Numbered from the stretch's first letter, positions 26,900 to 34,802 are shown. The stretch: 54,066 nt of DNA from Halobacteriales archaeon QH_6_64_20 (GCA_003021235.1 PXQR01000128.1:1-54066); one strand, 5' to 3'. The notes: generated by a model from the sequence alone, not told the origin. Numbers and translations: made by a program.

Positions 26900-26961
26900 T
26901 CCTTGAATACCAACTCGCGAGACGCCTCTCCGATCGTGTAGACGACCCGATACTCCGGCAT
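26851..26961 (-). CDS. Possible 36-residue protein, perhaps truncated
   Basis: An ORF too short for routine callers starts MPEYRVVYTIGEASRELVFK and stops after a basic tail (ARLVRLPP). The first 20 residues look like the beta-hairpin start of small haloarchaeal proteins of the MPxYRVxYTI type. The tail, which coincides with the 12-bp hairpin, does not. It may be a real microprotein or the remains of a longer one. No clear promoter is seen. Confidence 0.3.
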   Translation of the reverse strand: MPEYRVVYTIGEASRELVFKESEREGRKARLVRLPP

Positions 26962-27126
26962 CGACCGGTCCGCATCCCGTGTCGTACGTGCTACTCGATC
27001 GACTATCACGCCCGATTGACGTACGAGGCCCTTCGTCGCCGGTTTCCGTCCGACACCCTGCTACGAGGTCGATCGATCGGGTCGACACGGCAACTCGCCG
27101 ACAGGCCGGCAAACTTATTCCCGTTT

Positions 27127-27140
27127 GGGTAGTATCACCC
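27127..27140. promoter_or_regulatory. Possible operator in front of the PadR gene
   Basis: The imperfect palindrome GGGTagtatcACCC lies 16-29 bases before the PadR ATG and just downstream of a TATA-like aacttatt (27112-27119). A repressor bound there would block initiation, and PadR proteins commonly autoregulate. This is a positional inference. Confidence 0.3.
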
Positions 27141-27155
27141 TATCGAGGGCAATCC

Positions 27156-27428
27156 ATGTACGATCTAACGGGGTTCCAGCGCGACCTGCTGTATACGATC
27201 GCGGGCAAGGACGAGCCACACGGGTTGGCGATCAAGGAGGAACTCGAGGAGTACTACGAAAAGGAGATCCACCACGGTCGACTGTACCCGAACCTCGACA
27301 CGCTCGTCGATAAGGGACTCGTCGAGAAGGGCCAACGCGACAGGCGAACGAACTACTACACGCTTACGCGACGCGGCCGTCGCGAGATCGAGGCACGCCG
27401 CGAGTGGGAAGCTCAGTACCTCAACTGA
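27156..27428 (+). CDS. PadR-family transcriptional regulator
   Basis: The 90-residue single-domain winged-helix protein shows the PadR core: LTGFQRDLLYTIAGKDEPHG (helix 1), then YYEKEIHHGRLYPNLDTLVD, containing the conserved LYPNL, GLVEKG, and the wing DRRTNYYTLTRRG. PadR-like regulators repress stress or transport genes. The ATG at 27156 matches family length; frame extension upstream is not protein-like. No obvious target lies in the same operon, so it may regulate itself or distant genes. Confidence 0.9.
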   Translation: MYDLTGFQRDLLYTIAGKDEPHGLAIKEELEEYYEKEIHHGRLYPNLDTLVDKGLVEKGQRDRRTNYYTLTRRGRREIEARREWEAQYLN

Positions 27429-27701
27429 CGGAGCGACGAGGACCGGTCCGCTCCTCGGTCGCTTCGACAGCCTCGGTTCGTTCTCGGTTCGCAGGTCGGA
27501 TCACCGGCACTCGATCGCGTCCGTGTCACACTCCAATCGAACCACTGATACGATACGCTCAGTGAAACGCGCGACGTGTCAGGACGCCGGTCAGCGACAG
27601 CGCGTCGATATCGAGGCTTCCGATCGGAACCCGATACGCTCGGTCGATAGGACCACGAGTGCGTGCGGGGGGCCCACGCGCCGAAACGTTCGTCCGAACT
27701 C

Positions 27702-27959
27702 TCAGCCGTTGGCGGTGATATATACCATCGGACCGACGACGAGCAGCCCGATTCCCAAGAAGAGAAAGGCCGGCGACTGAAGGCTCGCCGGCGTCATCAG
27801 GAACACCAACCCGAAGGCTATCGTGACCAGTGCGATCAACCGCTGGGATTTGAGCGGCAACGTCGCGAGAACCGAGAGAACGAACACCAACAGCAACACC
27901 TGTCCGACGTTGTACTGAATGAGGAACTGGTCGATCAACTGGAGCGGTAGGGCGAACAT
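27702..27959 (-). CDS. Small three-helix membrane protein
   Basis: The 85-residue product has three hydrophobic segments (about residues 12-31, 36-54 and 58-80: QVLLLVFVLSVLATLP, LIALVTIAFGLVFL, FLFLGIGLLVVGPMVYI). I start at MFALPLQ (27959) because a TATA-like ggttaaag at about 27990-27997 lies 34 bases upstream. An ATG at 27983 would add eight hydrophilic residues but would sit almost on that box. I do not recognise the family. The 27429-27701 gap beyond its stop shows nothing notable. Confidence 0.65.
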   Translation of the reverse strand: MFALPLQLIDQFLIQYNVGQVLLLVFVLSVLATLPLKSQRLIALVTIAFGLVFLMTPASLQSPAFLFLGIGLLVVGPMVYITANG

Positions 27960-28158
27960 TCCTTTCCCGTTCTTCGCCGCCATGCGGGCTTTAACCTTCC
28001 GCTGGCCGGCTACCGCTCCCCACTCGTCGGTTCGGCGAAGTCGAGCGGCCGGCACCGATCGACCCGTTCCTCTCGTTTCGTCGTGTCGTTCCTGCCCGTC
28101 GGCGCGTTCCGGAACCGGACGGCGAAGCGCTTAGGCTCCGGCGCTGACTACGGGAGAT

Positions 28159-28570
28159 ATGAGCGAGAACACGGACGCGACCGACGACCTCGACGCGATC
28201 CGGCGGCGAAAGCGCGAACGAATGCGAGCCGAGGGCACGTCGTCGACGACGTCGGATCGATCGGCCGAAAGCGCCTCGGGCGGAGCCGACGCCGCCGCGA
28301 GCGACGATGACGCGCGAACGCCGACGGAGCCGGTCGCCGTCGACGGCACGGATGCGTTCGACGCCCTCCTCGATCGGTACGACGTCGTGCTCGCGGACTT
28401 CTCCGCGACCTGGTGTGGTCCCTGTCAGGTGCTCGAACCGATCGTCGAGCGCGTCGCGGATCGGTCCCCGGGCGCAGTCGCCTCGATCGACATCGACGCG
28501 AACCCCGACCTCGCACGGGAGTACTCCGTCCGGAGCGTCCCCCGATCTCGTCGCACAGCACGCGGACTGA
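28159..28570 (+). pseudogene. Thioredoxin gene with internal deletion
   Basis: A haloarchaeal thioredoxin with a long acidic N-terminal extension starts at 28159. The redox site FSATWCGPCQ (Cys86, Cys89) and the cis-Pro loop YSVRSVP (Pro128) are intact. Right after the cis-Pro, at a run of five C (28539-28543), the frame becomes basic nonsense to 28674. The +1 frame instead reads DLVAQHAD and stops at 28570, a plausible thioredoxin C-terminus. The last two strands and most of the last helix (roughly 25-30 residues) are therefore missing, with a frameshift. The expressed 171-residue product would not fold as a normal thioredoxin. Confidence 0.7.
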
Positions 28571-28729
28571 CGGCGGCTCTCGATCGGTCGCGTTCCGATC
28601 GCCTGCCGTTCCGTCGGGTCCCCCTGCCGTTAGTCCCCTGTTTCGTCGACTCGCCGTTCCTCGCCGGCGTGTGAACGACCGTGTCCGATCGTCGATGGGT
28701 CTTATACACGGGAGCACGGTAGCGAACGC

Positions 28730-29215
28730 ATGTACGATCGGATCATCGTTCCGACCGACGGTAGCGATATCGCGGCCGGTGCCGCCGAGCACGCCTTCGA
28801 CCTCGCGCGTGCGTTCGACGCGACGGTCCACGTGCTCTACGTCGTCGACGAGAGCGCCAGCCGCCTGGTGCTCGACACCGGGAGCGTCGGATCGGTGCTC
28901 GAAGTCCTCACGGAGGAAGGCGAAGCCGCGACCGACGCGCTCACCGAGGCGGCCGGCGACATCGACCTTGTCACTGAGGTCGTTCGGGGCGTCCGTATCG
29001 CCGACGCCATCGTCGAGTACGCCACCGACCACGACGCCGACCTGATCGTGATGGGCACCGAGGGCCGTCACGGCGTGAAACGCCTCGTCGGCAGCGTCAC
29101 CGAGCGCGTGCTCGCCCGAACGCCGATACCCGTGCTCGCGCTGTCGGCGGCCTCCCTCGAAGCGGACGAGGCCGATACCACGGTCACGGAACGCGTCGAA
29201 GCGGACGAGGAGTAG
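28730..29215 (+). CDS. Universal stress protein (UspA family)
   Basis: This 161-residue single-domain Usp begins MYDRIIVPTDGSD and has the ATP-binding signature G-x2-G-x8-G-S in MGTEGRHGVKRLVGS, followed by VTERVLARTPIPVL. The acidic C-terminal tail (EADEADTT...EADEE) is a haloarchaeal trait. Such proteins bind ATP and act in stress tolerance, with an unspecific cellular role. It lies 60 bases beyond the damaged thioredoxin frame. Confidence 0.93.
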   Translation: MYDRIIVPTDGSDIAAGAAEHAFDLARAFDATVHVLYVVDESASRLVLDTGSVGSVLEVLTEEGEAATDALTEAAGDIDLVTEVVRGVRIADAIVEYATDHDADLIVMGTEGRHGVKRLVGSVTERVLARTPIPVLALSAASLEADEADTTVTERVEADEE

Positions 29216-29248
29216 CGCCGAATACGGCCGCCCTACCGGCGTCGGCTC

Positions 29249-29722
29249 TCACTCGGCGACGTCGACGCGTTCGGCTCCCGCGATCGCCGCGATCGACTCG
29301 GGAGCGATCGGGAACACCGCTTGGGGAGTGCCGGCGGCGGCCCACACCTCCTCGAACCCCGCTAACGTCTCGTCCAGGTAGACGGGAACCCGCTCGTCGT
29401 GACAGAAGGGCGGCACGCCGCCGATCGACCACCCGAGCCGGTCGCGGATCTCGTCGGCGCTCGCGATCCCGACATCGGTCTCGGGAACGCCGCGAACGGC
29501 GGCGAGTTTCGCCTCGCTCACCCGGTTCGCACCGCTCGCGACCACGATCACGAGGTCGGGCGCGCGAAAGACCAGCGAACTCGCGATCGCGGCGACGTCA
29601 CAGCCGATCGCGCCCGCGGCGTCGGTGGCGGTCTTCGTCCCCTCGGGGAACTCCCGTATATCGATCGAGAGGCCGTGTTCGGCTTCGACGCGGGCTCGAA
29701 ATTCGGTGGCGCGTGGATGCAT
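29249..29722 (-). CDS. YbaK/EbsC-type aminoacyl-tRNA deacylase
   Basis: The 157-residue protein belongs to the YbaK/ProX editing domain family, which removes mischarged amino acids (usually Cys or Ala) from tRNA-Pro. Recognisable parts are EFPEGTKTATDAAGAIGC (with the conserved Lys), VIVVASGANRVSEAKLAAV and WSIGGVPPFCHD (the conserved GGxxPxG-like loop). I start at MHPRATEFR (29722), with a TATA-like tttttac 27 bases upstream. The open frame beyond is basic and not coding. Confidence 0.85.
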   Translation of the reverse strand: MHPRATEFRARVEAEHGLSIDIREFPEGTKTATDAAGAIGCDVAAIASSLVFRAPDLVIVVASGANRVSEAKLAAVRGVPETDVGIASADEIRDRLGWSIGGVPPFCHDERVPVYLDETLAGFEEVWAAAGTPQAVFPIAPESIAAIAGAERVDVAE

Positions 29723-29866
29723 ACCCTTCGTCGCCACGGCCGCGAGTAAAAACTCCCGCCCCCGCTCGCTGGTGGTTCCGACCGCACACGGCATCCTAAC
29801 GCCCGCAGTACTCACAACACACACAGCACCCATAGCCTCTTTTCCCCGTGCGACGCTACCCCTTGT

Positions 29867-30302
29867 ATGAATCACGACCGCGGTGAGCCCACGGGCCACG
29901 AGGCCACGGTAAAGGGCATCGGTATCAGCGTCGAGAGCGAGACCGGCGGCGAGGGGGAGGGGCAGGGCATCGATGCAACTCGCGCTCCAGGGCAAACCCT
30001 TCGACCGACCCCTCACCCACGACCTCCTGGTCGACATGGTCGCCGAATTCGGCGGCGCGATCGATACGATCCGCATCGACGACTTGGCCGAGAGCACCTT
30101 CTATGCCAAGATCGATGCCGAGCAGTACCGCGATGGCGAGCGCAGAAAGCTAACCTTCGACGCCCGGCCGTCCGATGGGATCGCGCTTGCGCTCCGGGTC
30201 GACTGCCCGATCACCGTCTCCGATACCGTCCTCGACGAGGCGGCACACTCGCCGGACGATCTGGATATGCACCGGCTCGACGACGAGAGCGATCGCTGGT
30301 AG
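29867..30302 (+). pseudogene. DUF151 (bifunctional nuclease domain) gene with internal deletion
   Basis: The gene starts at 29867 with MNHDRGEPTGHEATVKGIGI and continues in frame to about 29965, then becomes nonsense. A second frame, open from an ATG at 29973, carries the rest of the domain: MQLALQGKPFDRPLTHDLLV, DMVAEFGGAIDTIRIDDLAE, STFYAKIDAEQY and DARPSDGIALALR. What is missing is the ~20-25 residue strand pair that normally links VKGIG to IQLALQG, so a short deletion with frameshift is inferred. The ORF 29973-30302 could still make a 109-residue partial protein. Confidence 0.65.
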
Positions 30303-30364
30303 TTCGATACGGTTCGCGAACGGCGTCTAAGGACATCCGGTTCGTGTTCCGGCCGTGTCCCGTC

Positions 30365-30538
30365 TCACCTGGTCTCGTCGATGTCGAGTGCCGTTTTCGA
30401 CTGGATCCAGGCGGTGTGGTCCCGCTCGTCGTAGATGACGGTCGAGCCGTCCTTCGCGCGGAAGGCGGCGACGTGTTCGGTCGGAGCGGGCGGTTCGGCC
30501 GACGACTCGGTCGGGGGTTCGGGGTCGGAGGGACTCAT
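30365..30538 (-). CDS. Small acidic protein with C-terminal WIQS motif
   Basis: The 57-residue product has a Pro/Glu-rich start (MSPSDPEPPTESSAEPP) followed by a compact strand-rich core, AFRAKDGSTVIYDERDHTAW and IQSKTALDIDE. The core resembles that of the 58-residue protein at 31745-31921 (TVFIEEDNSDGWIATSLTVA), so both may belong to one haloarchaeal microprotein family. The start at 30538 is the only Met before the core. AT-rich promoter-like DNA lies at 30605-30628. The function is unknown. Confidence 0.55.
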   Translation of the reverse strand: MSPSDPEPPTESSAEPPAPTEHVAAFRAKDGSTVIYDERDHTAWIQSKTALDIDETR

Positions 30539-30963
30539 TCGTGGACGTGTGGGAGGGTCGTGTTCGTACTGGCGATGCCAACGTCTCACACTATGTGGCC
30601 GATCGTATAAGTATATGTGGTATAATGGCATGTTTAGACCCCCGACGGATATCGGGATGCTCTCGCTTTCGCGCCGCTCGACACGCCCGGCAGTGGACTG
30701 TACGACAGTAGCCCGCTGGGACATCAAGATGGGTGAAAGAGGAGGCGCTGTGATACCGGTCGTCGGCATATGGGCAACCGACACGAGGGTAGGGGGAAAG
30801 GGAGCCATCGGTTACGAAGCCAGTGGTTCCGGCCTACTCGGGCCTACTGGCGTCGTCGAACGGATCAACCGGTAGCACAGAGCGAAAATGATTTTGGCCG
30901 CTCTAAAGATAAGTTTCTAGCACGGAAAGGTTTAAGAGCGAAGCTACCTTAGAAGGAAGTGAG
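30539..30963. other. Divergent promoter region before dps
   Basis: The 425-base gap holds no convincing gene. It contains an AT-rich block at 30605-30628 (with tataagtatat), suited to the minus-strand microprotein gene. A second AT-rich block at 30888-30935 ends in ggtttaag (30928-30935), centred about 32 bases before the dps ATG. The middle (about 30640-30880) shows only an overlapping plus-strand frame without protein character. Confidence 0.5.
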
Positions 30964-31536
30964 ATGAGTGAAGCACGCGCTACCGAAACGAACGTCCGTC
31001 AGAAGGCCGGCACGATCGAAGACGAGAACCCCGTCCGCCTCGACAGCGACAAGGCCGAACAGATCGTCGACGCGCTCAACACCGAACTCGCGACCGAGTA
31101 CGTGATCTACCACCAACTCAAGAAACACCACTGGGACGTCGAGGGCGCGGAGTTCCTCGACTTGCATCTGTTCCTCGAGGAGGCCTACGAACGCGTCGAG
31201 GAGAACGCCGACGCGATCGCGGAACGGATCACCGCCCTCGGCGGCGTGCCGGTTTCGAGCCCGTCGAACCAACGGGAAGCCAGCATCGTTTCCTTCGAAG
31301 GCGAGGACGTCTACGACGTCCGGACGTCGCTCTCGAACGACCTGGAGGCCTACGGCGACCTCGTAACGACGATGCGTGAGCACGTCGAACTCGCCAGAAA
31401 TCTCGGCGATCACGCGACCGCCGAACTGGTCAGCCGACACCTCGTCGACTTCGAGGAGGACGCCCACCACTTCGCACACTACCTCGAAGACGACAGCTTA
31501 GTGATCGACGAAGCGGTTCATACCGCCGCCGACTGA
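30964..31536 (+). CDS. dpsA: Dps family ferritin-like DNA-protecting protein
   Basis: Dps proteins form 12-subunit cages that oxidise and store iron, using up hydrogen peroxide. The 190-residue protein has the four-helix core with the inter-subunit ferroxidase residues in YVIYHQLKKHHWDVEGAEFL and FLEEAYERVEENADAIAERI, plus the C-terminal DFEEDAHHFAHYL. The N-terminal ~25 residues are a flexible extension. A Shine-Dalgarno-like aaggaagtga ends 2 bases before the ATG, and a TATA-like ggtttaag is ~32 bases upstream. Iron-responsive control is plausible given the palindrome near 31.9 kb. Confidence 0.95.
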   Translation: MSEARATETNVRQKAGTIEDENPVRLDSDKAEQIVDALNTELATEYVIYHQLKKHHWDVEGAEFLDLHLFLEEAYERVEENADAIAERITALGGVPVSSPSNQREASIVSFEGEDVYDVRTSLSNDLEAYGDLVTTMREHVELARNLGDHATAELVSRHLVDFEEDAHHFAHYLEDDSLVIDEAVHTAAD

Positions 31537-31744
31537 GCGCGGCGACACCGCTCTCGAACGGTTCTTGATTCTTCGACCGATCGCTGCCGAGCGCTCGCGT
31601 TTCGGCCGGCCGTTCCTCGCCGCGAGACGGGCTACCGATTCGATCGTTCGGGGTCCCTCGGCGAGCGGGTTCGACGCGGACCACTCTCGGTCGTGACCGT
31701 CGAGGAGCACAACGAGGACTGCACAGTAAAGCGCTGAAGAGGTC

Positions 31745-31921
31745 TTACTGATCGAGGGCAACGGTTAGGCTCGTCGCGATCCACCCATCGGAGTTGTCCT
31801 CTTCGATGAACACCGTTCGATCGGGGTTCGTACGGTGCGTGGAGACGCGAACCCGTTCCGGGTCGTCGGCGTCGCCCGTGGACTCAGTTTCCGTATCCGG
31901 TGACCGGGGAGAGGCTACCAT
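31745..31921 (-). CDS. 58-residue acidic protein behind an iron-box-like palindrome
   Basis: The gene is too short for most callers but is convincing. The ATG at 31921 begins MVASPRSPDTETESTGDADD, followed by a compact core ending TVFIEEDNSDGWIATSLTVA and LDQ before a TAA. It has a TATA-like tttaga (minus strand) about 28 bases upstream, overlapped by a perfect-arm palindrome. The core resembles the 57-residue protein at 30365-30538. The two lie on either side of dpsA, on the opposite strand. The function is unknown. Confidence 0.6.
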   Translation of the reverse strand: MVASPRSPDTETESTGDADDPERVRVSTHRTNPDRTVFIEEDNSDGWIATSLTVALDQ

Positions 31922-31927
31922 GCCAGG

Positions 31928-31945
31928 AATTAGGCGATCCTAATT
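31928..31945. promoter_or_regulatory. AATTAGG-CGAT-CCTAATT palindrome, DtxR/IdeR-like operator
   Basis: Perfect 7-base arms flank a 4-base spacer and end 7 bases before the ATG of the 58-residue gene, overlapping the stretch between its TATA-like box and start. The TTAGG...CCTAA arms are those of DtxR/IdeR iron-dependent repressor boxes, and haloarchaea have several DtxR-family regulators. Binding here would repress initiation. The regulator itself is not in the window. Confidence 0.5.
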
Positions 31946-32096
31946 CTAAAAGGGTTTTGGTCGACCTAACGAAGCCGCTCAACGACAGCCACGCTACTCG
32001 TCGAAACGCGGTACGAACGAAGAACTGAAACGACGACGACACGAACGGGGACGGTGCGTCGAGGGACGAGTCCGGAGCGTCCGAGAACGAAGCCGG

Positions 32097-32789
32097 TTAC
32101 AACGCGAGCCAGTCGGTCGTAATGTCCTCGTCCTGGAGGTGCCAGCGCTGTTCGGACTCGCCGTCCTCGACTCGCAACTGAATGACCGCATCGAACGCCG
32201 GGGCGAGCGTTTCGATCGGATCGACGCCGTATTCGACCGGGAAGTGGACGTGGCCCATGGCGTTCGCCCTCCGGATCTCACCGCCGAGTGCGTCTAGGAA
32301 CTCGAAGACGTCGCGCTCGTCGTGTTCTTCCAGCAGCGGCGACAGCGAGTCGATACACACCCGCAACTCCGCGGACGCGAGCGGGCCCTGCGCCTCGACC
32401 GCGCCGATCGCCTCGGAAATCGCCTCGCCGAGCGGATCGAGACCGTTACCCTCGACGAGCTTCGTCGATATCGAGCCGACCGAATCGGTCGACTGTATCG
32501 CGGCGGCGCTCCGAGTTTTTACCTCCCGATCGATGAGCGTGATCGATCCCGAACGCGGCTCGTTCGTCGGCAATCGTCGATCGATATCGATACCTCCGTC
32601 CGTGGAGACGAGTATCCGATGACGAGGCCCCGCGGTCGCGTCACCCAACAGCCGCCGACACGCGTCGAGTTGTGTACAGTCGCGGCCCTCCCCGACCACG
32701 AGCACGCTCGATCCCCTCCGTTTGAGCGCCGACAGCGCCTGTGCGAACAGCGCCGTTTCCGAGGCGCCCATGTCCCCGTTCGTAGGCAT
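32097..32789 (-). CDS. DUF7504-like RecA-fold protein
   Basis: This 230-residue cytoplasmic protein resembles the haloarchaeal DUF7504 family. It shows an N-terminal FAQALSALKRRGSSVLVVGE (strand and loop in place of a P-loop), a central helical ELRVCIDSLSPLLEEHDERD, AMGHVHFPVEYGVDPIETLA and the terminal QRWHLQDEDITTDWLAL, which is diagnostic. There is no Walker A lysine. A TATA-like aaatattta (32816-32827) lies ~32 bases before MPTNGDMG, which fixes the start. Its function is unknown; relatives lie near signalling genes. Confidence 0.8.
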   Translation of the reverse strand: MPTNGDMGASETALFAQALSALKRRGSSVLVVGEGRDCTQLDACRRLLGDATAGPRHRILVSTDGGIDIDRRLPTNEPRSGSITLIDREVKTRSAAAIQSTDSVGSISTKLVEGNGLDPLGEAISEAIGAVEAQGPLASAELRVCIDSLSPLLEEHDERDVFEFLDALGGEIRRANAMGHVHFPVEYGVDPIETLAPAFDAVIQLRVEDGESEQRWHLQDEDITTDWLAL

Positions 32790-32953
32790 CTCATACGCGT
32801 TACGAACCGACGTCGAATAAATATTTTGGTGTGGTGGGCCTACGTATGACATAGAGTAGGCTGAAATTAACTGCGCGGAACAGTCGTTCCGACCTTCCGA
32901 TCGTCCTCGGTCCGTTGTTTCACCGTTCGCGGGGCCCCCGTTCGTATCGGTGT

Positions 32954-33415
32954 TCAGAGCGGTTCGAAGCGGTAGCCGTCCCATCCCTGACTTTCCGGTT
33001 CGCGGATCCCCGCGCCGGGGGCGCGGACCTGTTCGACGTAGACCGGTTTCACTCGATCGCCGATCGCGACTTCGTCCGTCGTGAGGCCGCCGATCGCGCG
33101 CACCGTCCCGCCTTCGTTCGGAGCCCCGTTCTCGCCGTCGTCGTTGGCGCCCGGACTGTTGTCGTTCGAACGACCGTCGCTCGCGCTACCGCTTTCGGTA
33201 CCGTCGTCGGACGTGTCGAGGTCGAACTCAACGATTGCCACGCTGTTCGGTTCGCGGACCCCTGGTGGCGTCGCGAATGCGCTCGTCCATGTTACGACCG
33301 TTGCAGTGCGCTCGGCCAGGTCGATCCGCCCGTCGGGGACGTCGCCACAGTCGGGACAGCGCGGATGGGGCGGGTGGTGGTAATGGCCGTTCGGACAGCG
33401 GGCGGCTTCTAACAT
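32954..33415 (-). CDS. Zinc-ribbon OB-fold protein (DUF35-type), thiolase partner
   Basis: The 153-residue protein has an N-terminal zinc ribbon (CPNGHYHHPPHPRCPDCG) and an OB-fold (VVTWTSAFATPPGVREPNSV, then GDRVKPVYVEQ). An acidic low-complexity insertion of ~35 residues interrupts the fold. DUF35 proteins bridge archaeal acetoacetyl-CoA thiolase and HMG-CoA synthase and pass acyl-CoA intermediates. Its ATG overlaps the stop of the thiolase gene by one base (TGATG), so the two are coupled. No HMG-CoA synthase gene is in the window. Confidence 0.85.
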   Translation of the reverse strand: MLEAARCPNGHYHHPPHPRCPDCGDVPDGRIDLAERTATVVTWTSAFATPPGVREPNSVAIVEFDLDTSDDGTESGSASDGRSNDNSPGANDDGENGAPNEGGTVRAIGGLTTDEVAIGDRVKPVYVEQVRAPGAGIREPESQGWDGYRFEPL

Positions 33416-34563
33416 CAGGGAGCCTCTACGATCGTCGTCGTCACGCAGTTGCCGAACCCGCCGACGTTACAGGCGAGGCCTACGTCGGCGTCGACCCCCC
33501 GCGCGCCGGCCGTCCCGAGCAACTGGTGTACGATCTCGTAGACCTGTGCGACGCCGCTCGCGCCCAACGGATGGCCCTTCGATTTCAGCCCTCCGGACGT
33601 GTTCACCGGGAGGTCGCCGTCCCGTTCGGTCATCCCGTCCTCGGTCGCCTCCCACGCGCGGCCCTTCTCGACGAATCCCAGGTCCTCCAACTGGAGGAAC
33701 TCGAGGATCGTGAACATGTCGTGCAGTTCCGCACAGTCTACCTCCTCGGGACCGTACCCGCTTCGTTCGTAGGCGCGCCGACTGCTCTCGACGACGCCGC
33801 CCATCGTTGTCGGATCGCCGCGTTCGTGGACGACGTGCGTGTCAGTCGCCCCGGCGATCCCGGCGACCCGGACGTACTCGTCGGTGTACTGCTTGGCTAC
33901 CTCCTCAGAACAAAAGAGCAGGGCCGCGCTCCCGTCGGTGATCGGACAGAAGTCGTACAGTCGGAGGGGATCGGCGACCATCGGGCTCTCCATCGCTTCC
34001 TCGATCGTGATCTCCTTCCTGAACTGAGCGTGGGGATTGTCGACGCCGTTCGCGTGGTTCTTCACCGCGACGCGCGCGAGGCTCTCGCGGGGCGCGTCGT
34101 AAGCGTGGAGGTACTGCCGAGCGGCCAGCCCGGCGAAACTCGGCAGCGTGAGACCGTGTTTGTACTCGACGGGGTGGGTGATCGAGGCGATCACGTCGGT
34201 CGCTTCAGGGGTACCTCGGTGGGTCATCTTCTCGCCGCCGACCAACAGGGTCATGTCCGACGCTCCGCTGGCGATCGACTGCCAGGCGGCGTGGATTCCG
34301 GCCCCACCCGACGCGCTCGTCTGGTCCACCCGCTGGGCGTACGCTGGGACGAGTCCGAGATCGTGGGCGAGTGCGTTCATGACTCCCGTTTGCCCCTCGA
34401 ACTCGCCGCTCGCCATGTTCGAGACTAACAGGTGGTCGATCGCGTCGGGAGCCACCCCTGCGGTGTCGAGGCATTCGCCGCCGGCCTCAGCGAGCAACTC
34501 CCGGATCCAGGCGTCGCGCCGGCCGAACGTCGTCATCGACGCACCGATGATACAGACCGTCAT
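33415..34563 (-). CDS. Thiolase-family (SCP-x-like) acetyl-CoA acetyltransferase
   Basis: This 382-residue protein of the archaeal/SCP-x thiolase class begins MTVCIIGASMTTFGRRD and has GGEKMTHRGTPEATDVIAS, ELHDMFTILEFLQLE, SKGHPLGASG (catalytic His) and a late Cys in ACNVGGFGNC. The position of the first nucleophilic Cys reads QTSASGG, so Ser83 stands where canonical thiolases have Cys. Haloarchaeal relatives I recall share this, so catalysis may differ. With the DUF35 partner it probably acts in acyl-CoA condensation or mevalonate entry. Start MTVCIIGA chosen over the non-coding extension upstream. Confidence 0.88.
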   Translation of the reverse strand: MTVCIIGASMTTFGRRDAWIRELLAEAGGECLDTAGVAPDAIDHLLVSNMASGEFEGQTGVMNALAHDLGLVPAYAQRVDQTSASGGAGIHAAWQSIASGASDMTLLVGGEKMTHRGTPEATDVIASITHPVEYKHGLTLPSFAGLAARQYLHAYDAPRESLARVAVKNHANGVDNPHAQFRKEITIEEAMESPMVADPLRLYDFCPITDGSAALLFCSEEVAKQYTDEYVRVAGIAGATDTHVVHERGDPTTMGGVVESSRRAYERSGYGPEEVDCAELHDMFTILEFLQLEDLGFVEKGRAWEATEDGMTERDGDLPVNTSGGLKSKGHPLGASGVAQVYEIVHQLLGTAGARGVDADVGLACNVGGFGNCVTTTIVEAP

Positions 34564-34666
34564 TACGTTTCCTCGGGACGCCTCCTCGCCATGTCTCGTG
34601 GATCGATCGGACGATACCCTCTTGATGCTTGCGACTATCGACAACTGATCATGTCGCCACCGCCGG

Positions 34667-34722
34667 CCGTCGATCGGCGTTCGATGTTCACCGCCGCCCG
34701 CCATCCATCGTCCATCGTTCGG
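34667..34722. repeat. Possible degenerate heptamer tract between the two thiolase genes
   Basis: Within the 239-base divergent gap, a stretch can be divided into 7-base steps with partial similarity, the clearest being ATCCATC followed by GTCCATC and GTTCGGG. It is weaker than the arrays at 12.6, 13.4 and 25.9 kb and lies ~100-160 bases upstream of the minus-strand thiolase. Confidence 0.35.
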
Positions 34723-34771
34723 GTTCTCTCCTCGGCATCCGTCGTCCTCCGTGTCGACACCGCGCAGTGGG

Positions 34772-34777
34772 TTTAAG
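34772..34777 (+). promoter_or_regulatory. TATA-like box for the plus-strand thiolase
   Basis: The sequence tttaag is centred ~29 bases before the ATG at 34803. This fits a leaderless transcript and supports that start over codons further upstream in the open frame. Confidence 0.5.
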
Positions 34778-34802
34778 CGAAACGAGCACCGAGAGGCCAG
34801 CC

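Noticed and set aside
30435-30875. 146-codon plus-strand ORF upstream of dps
   Set aside because: Covers promoter DNA of two genes, has poor codon composition and no motif.
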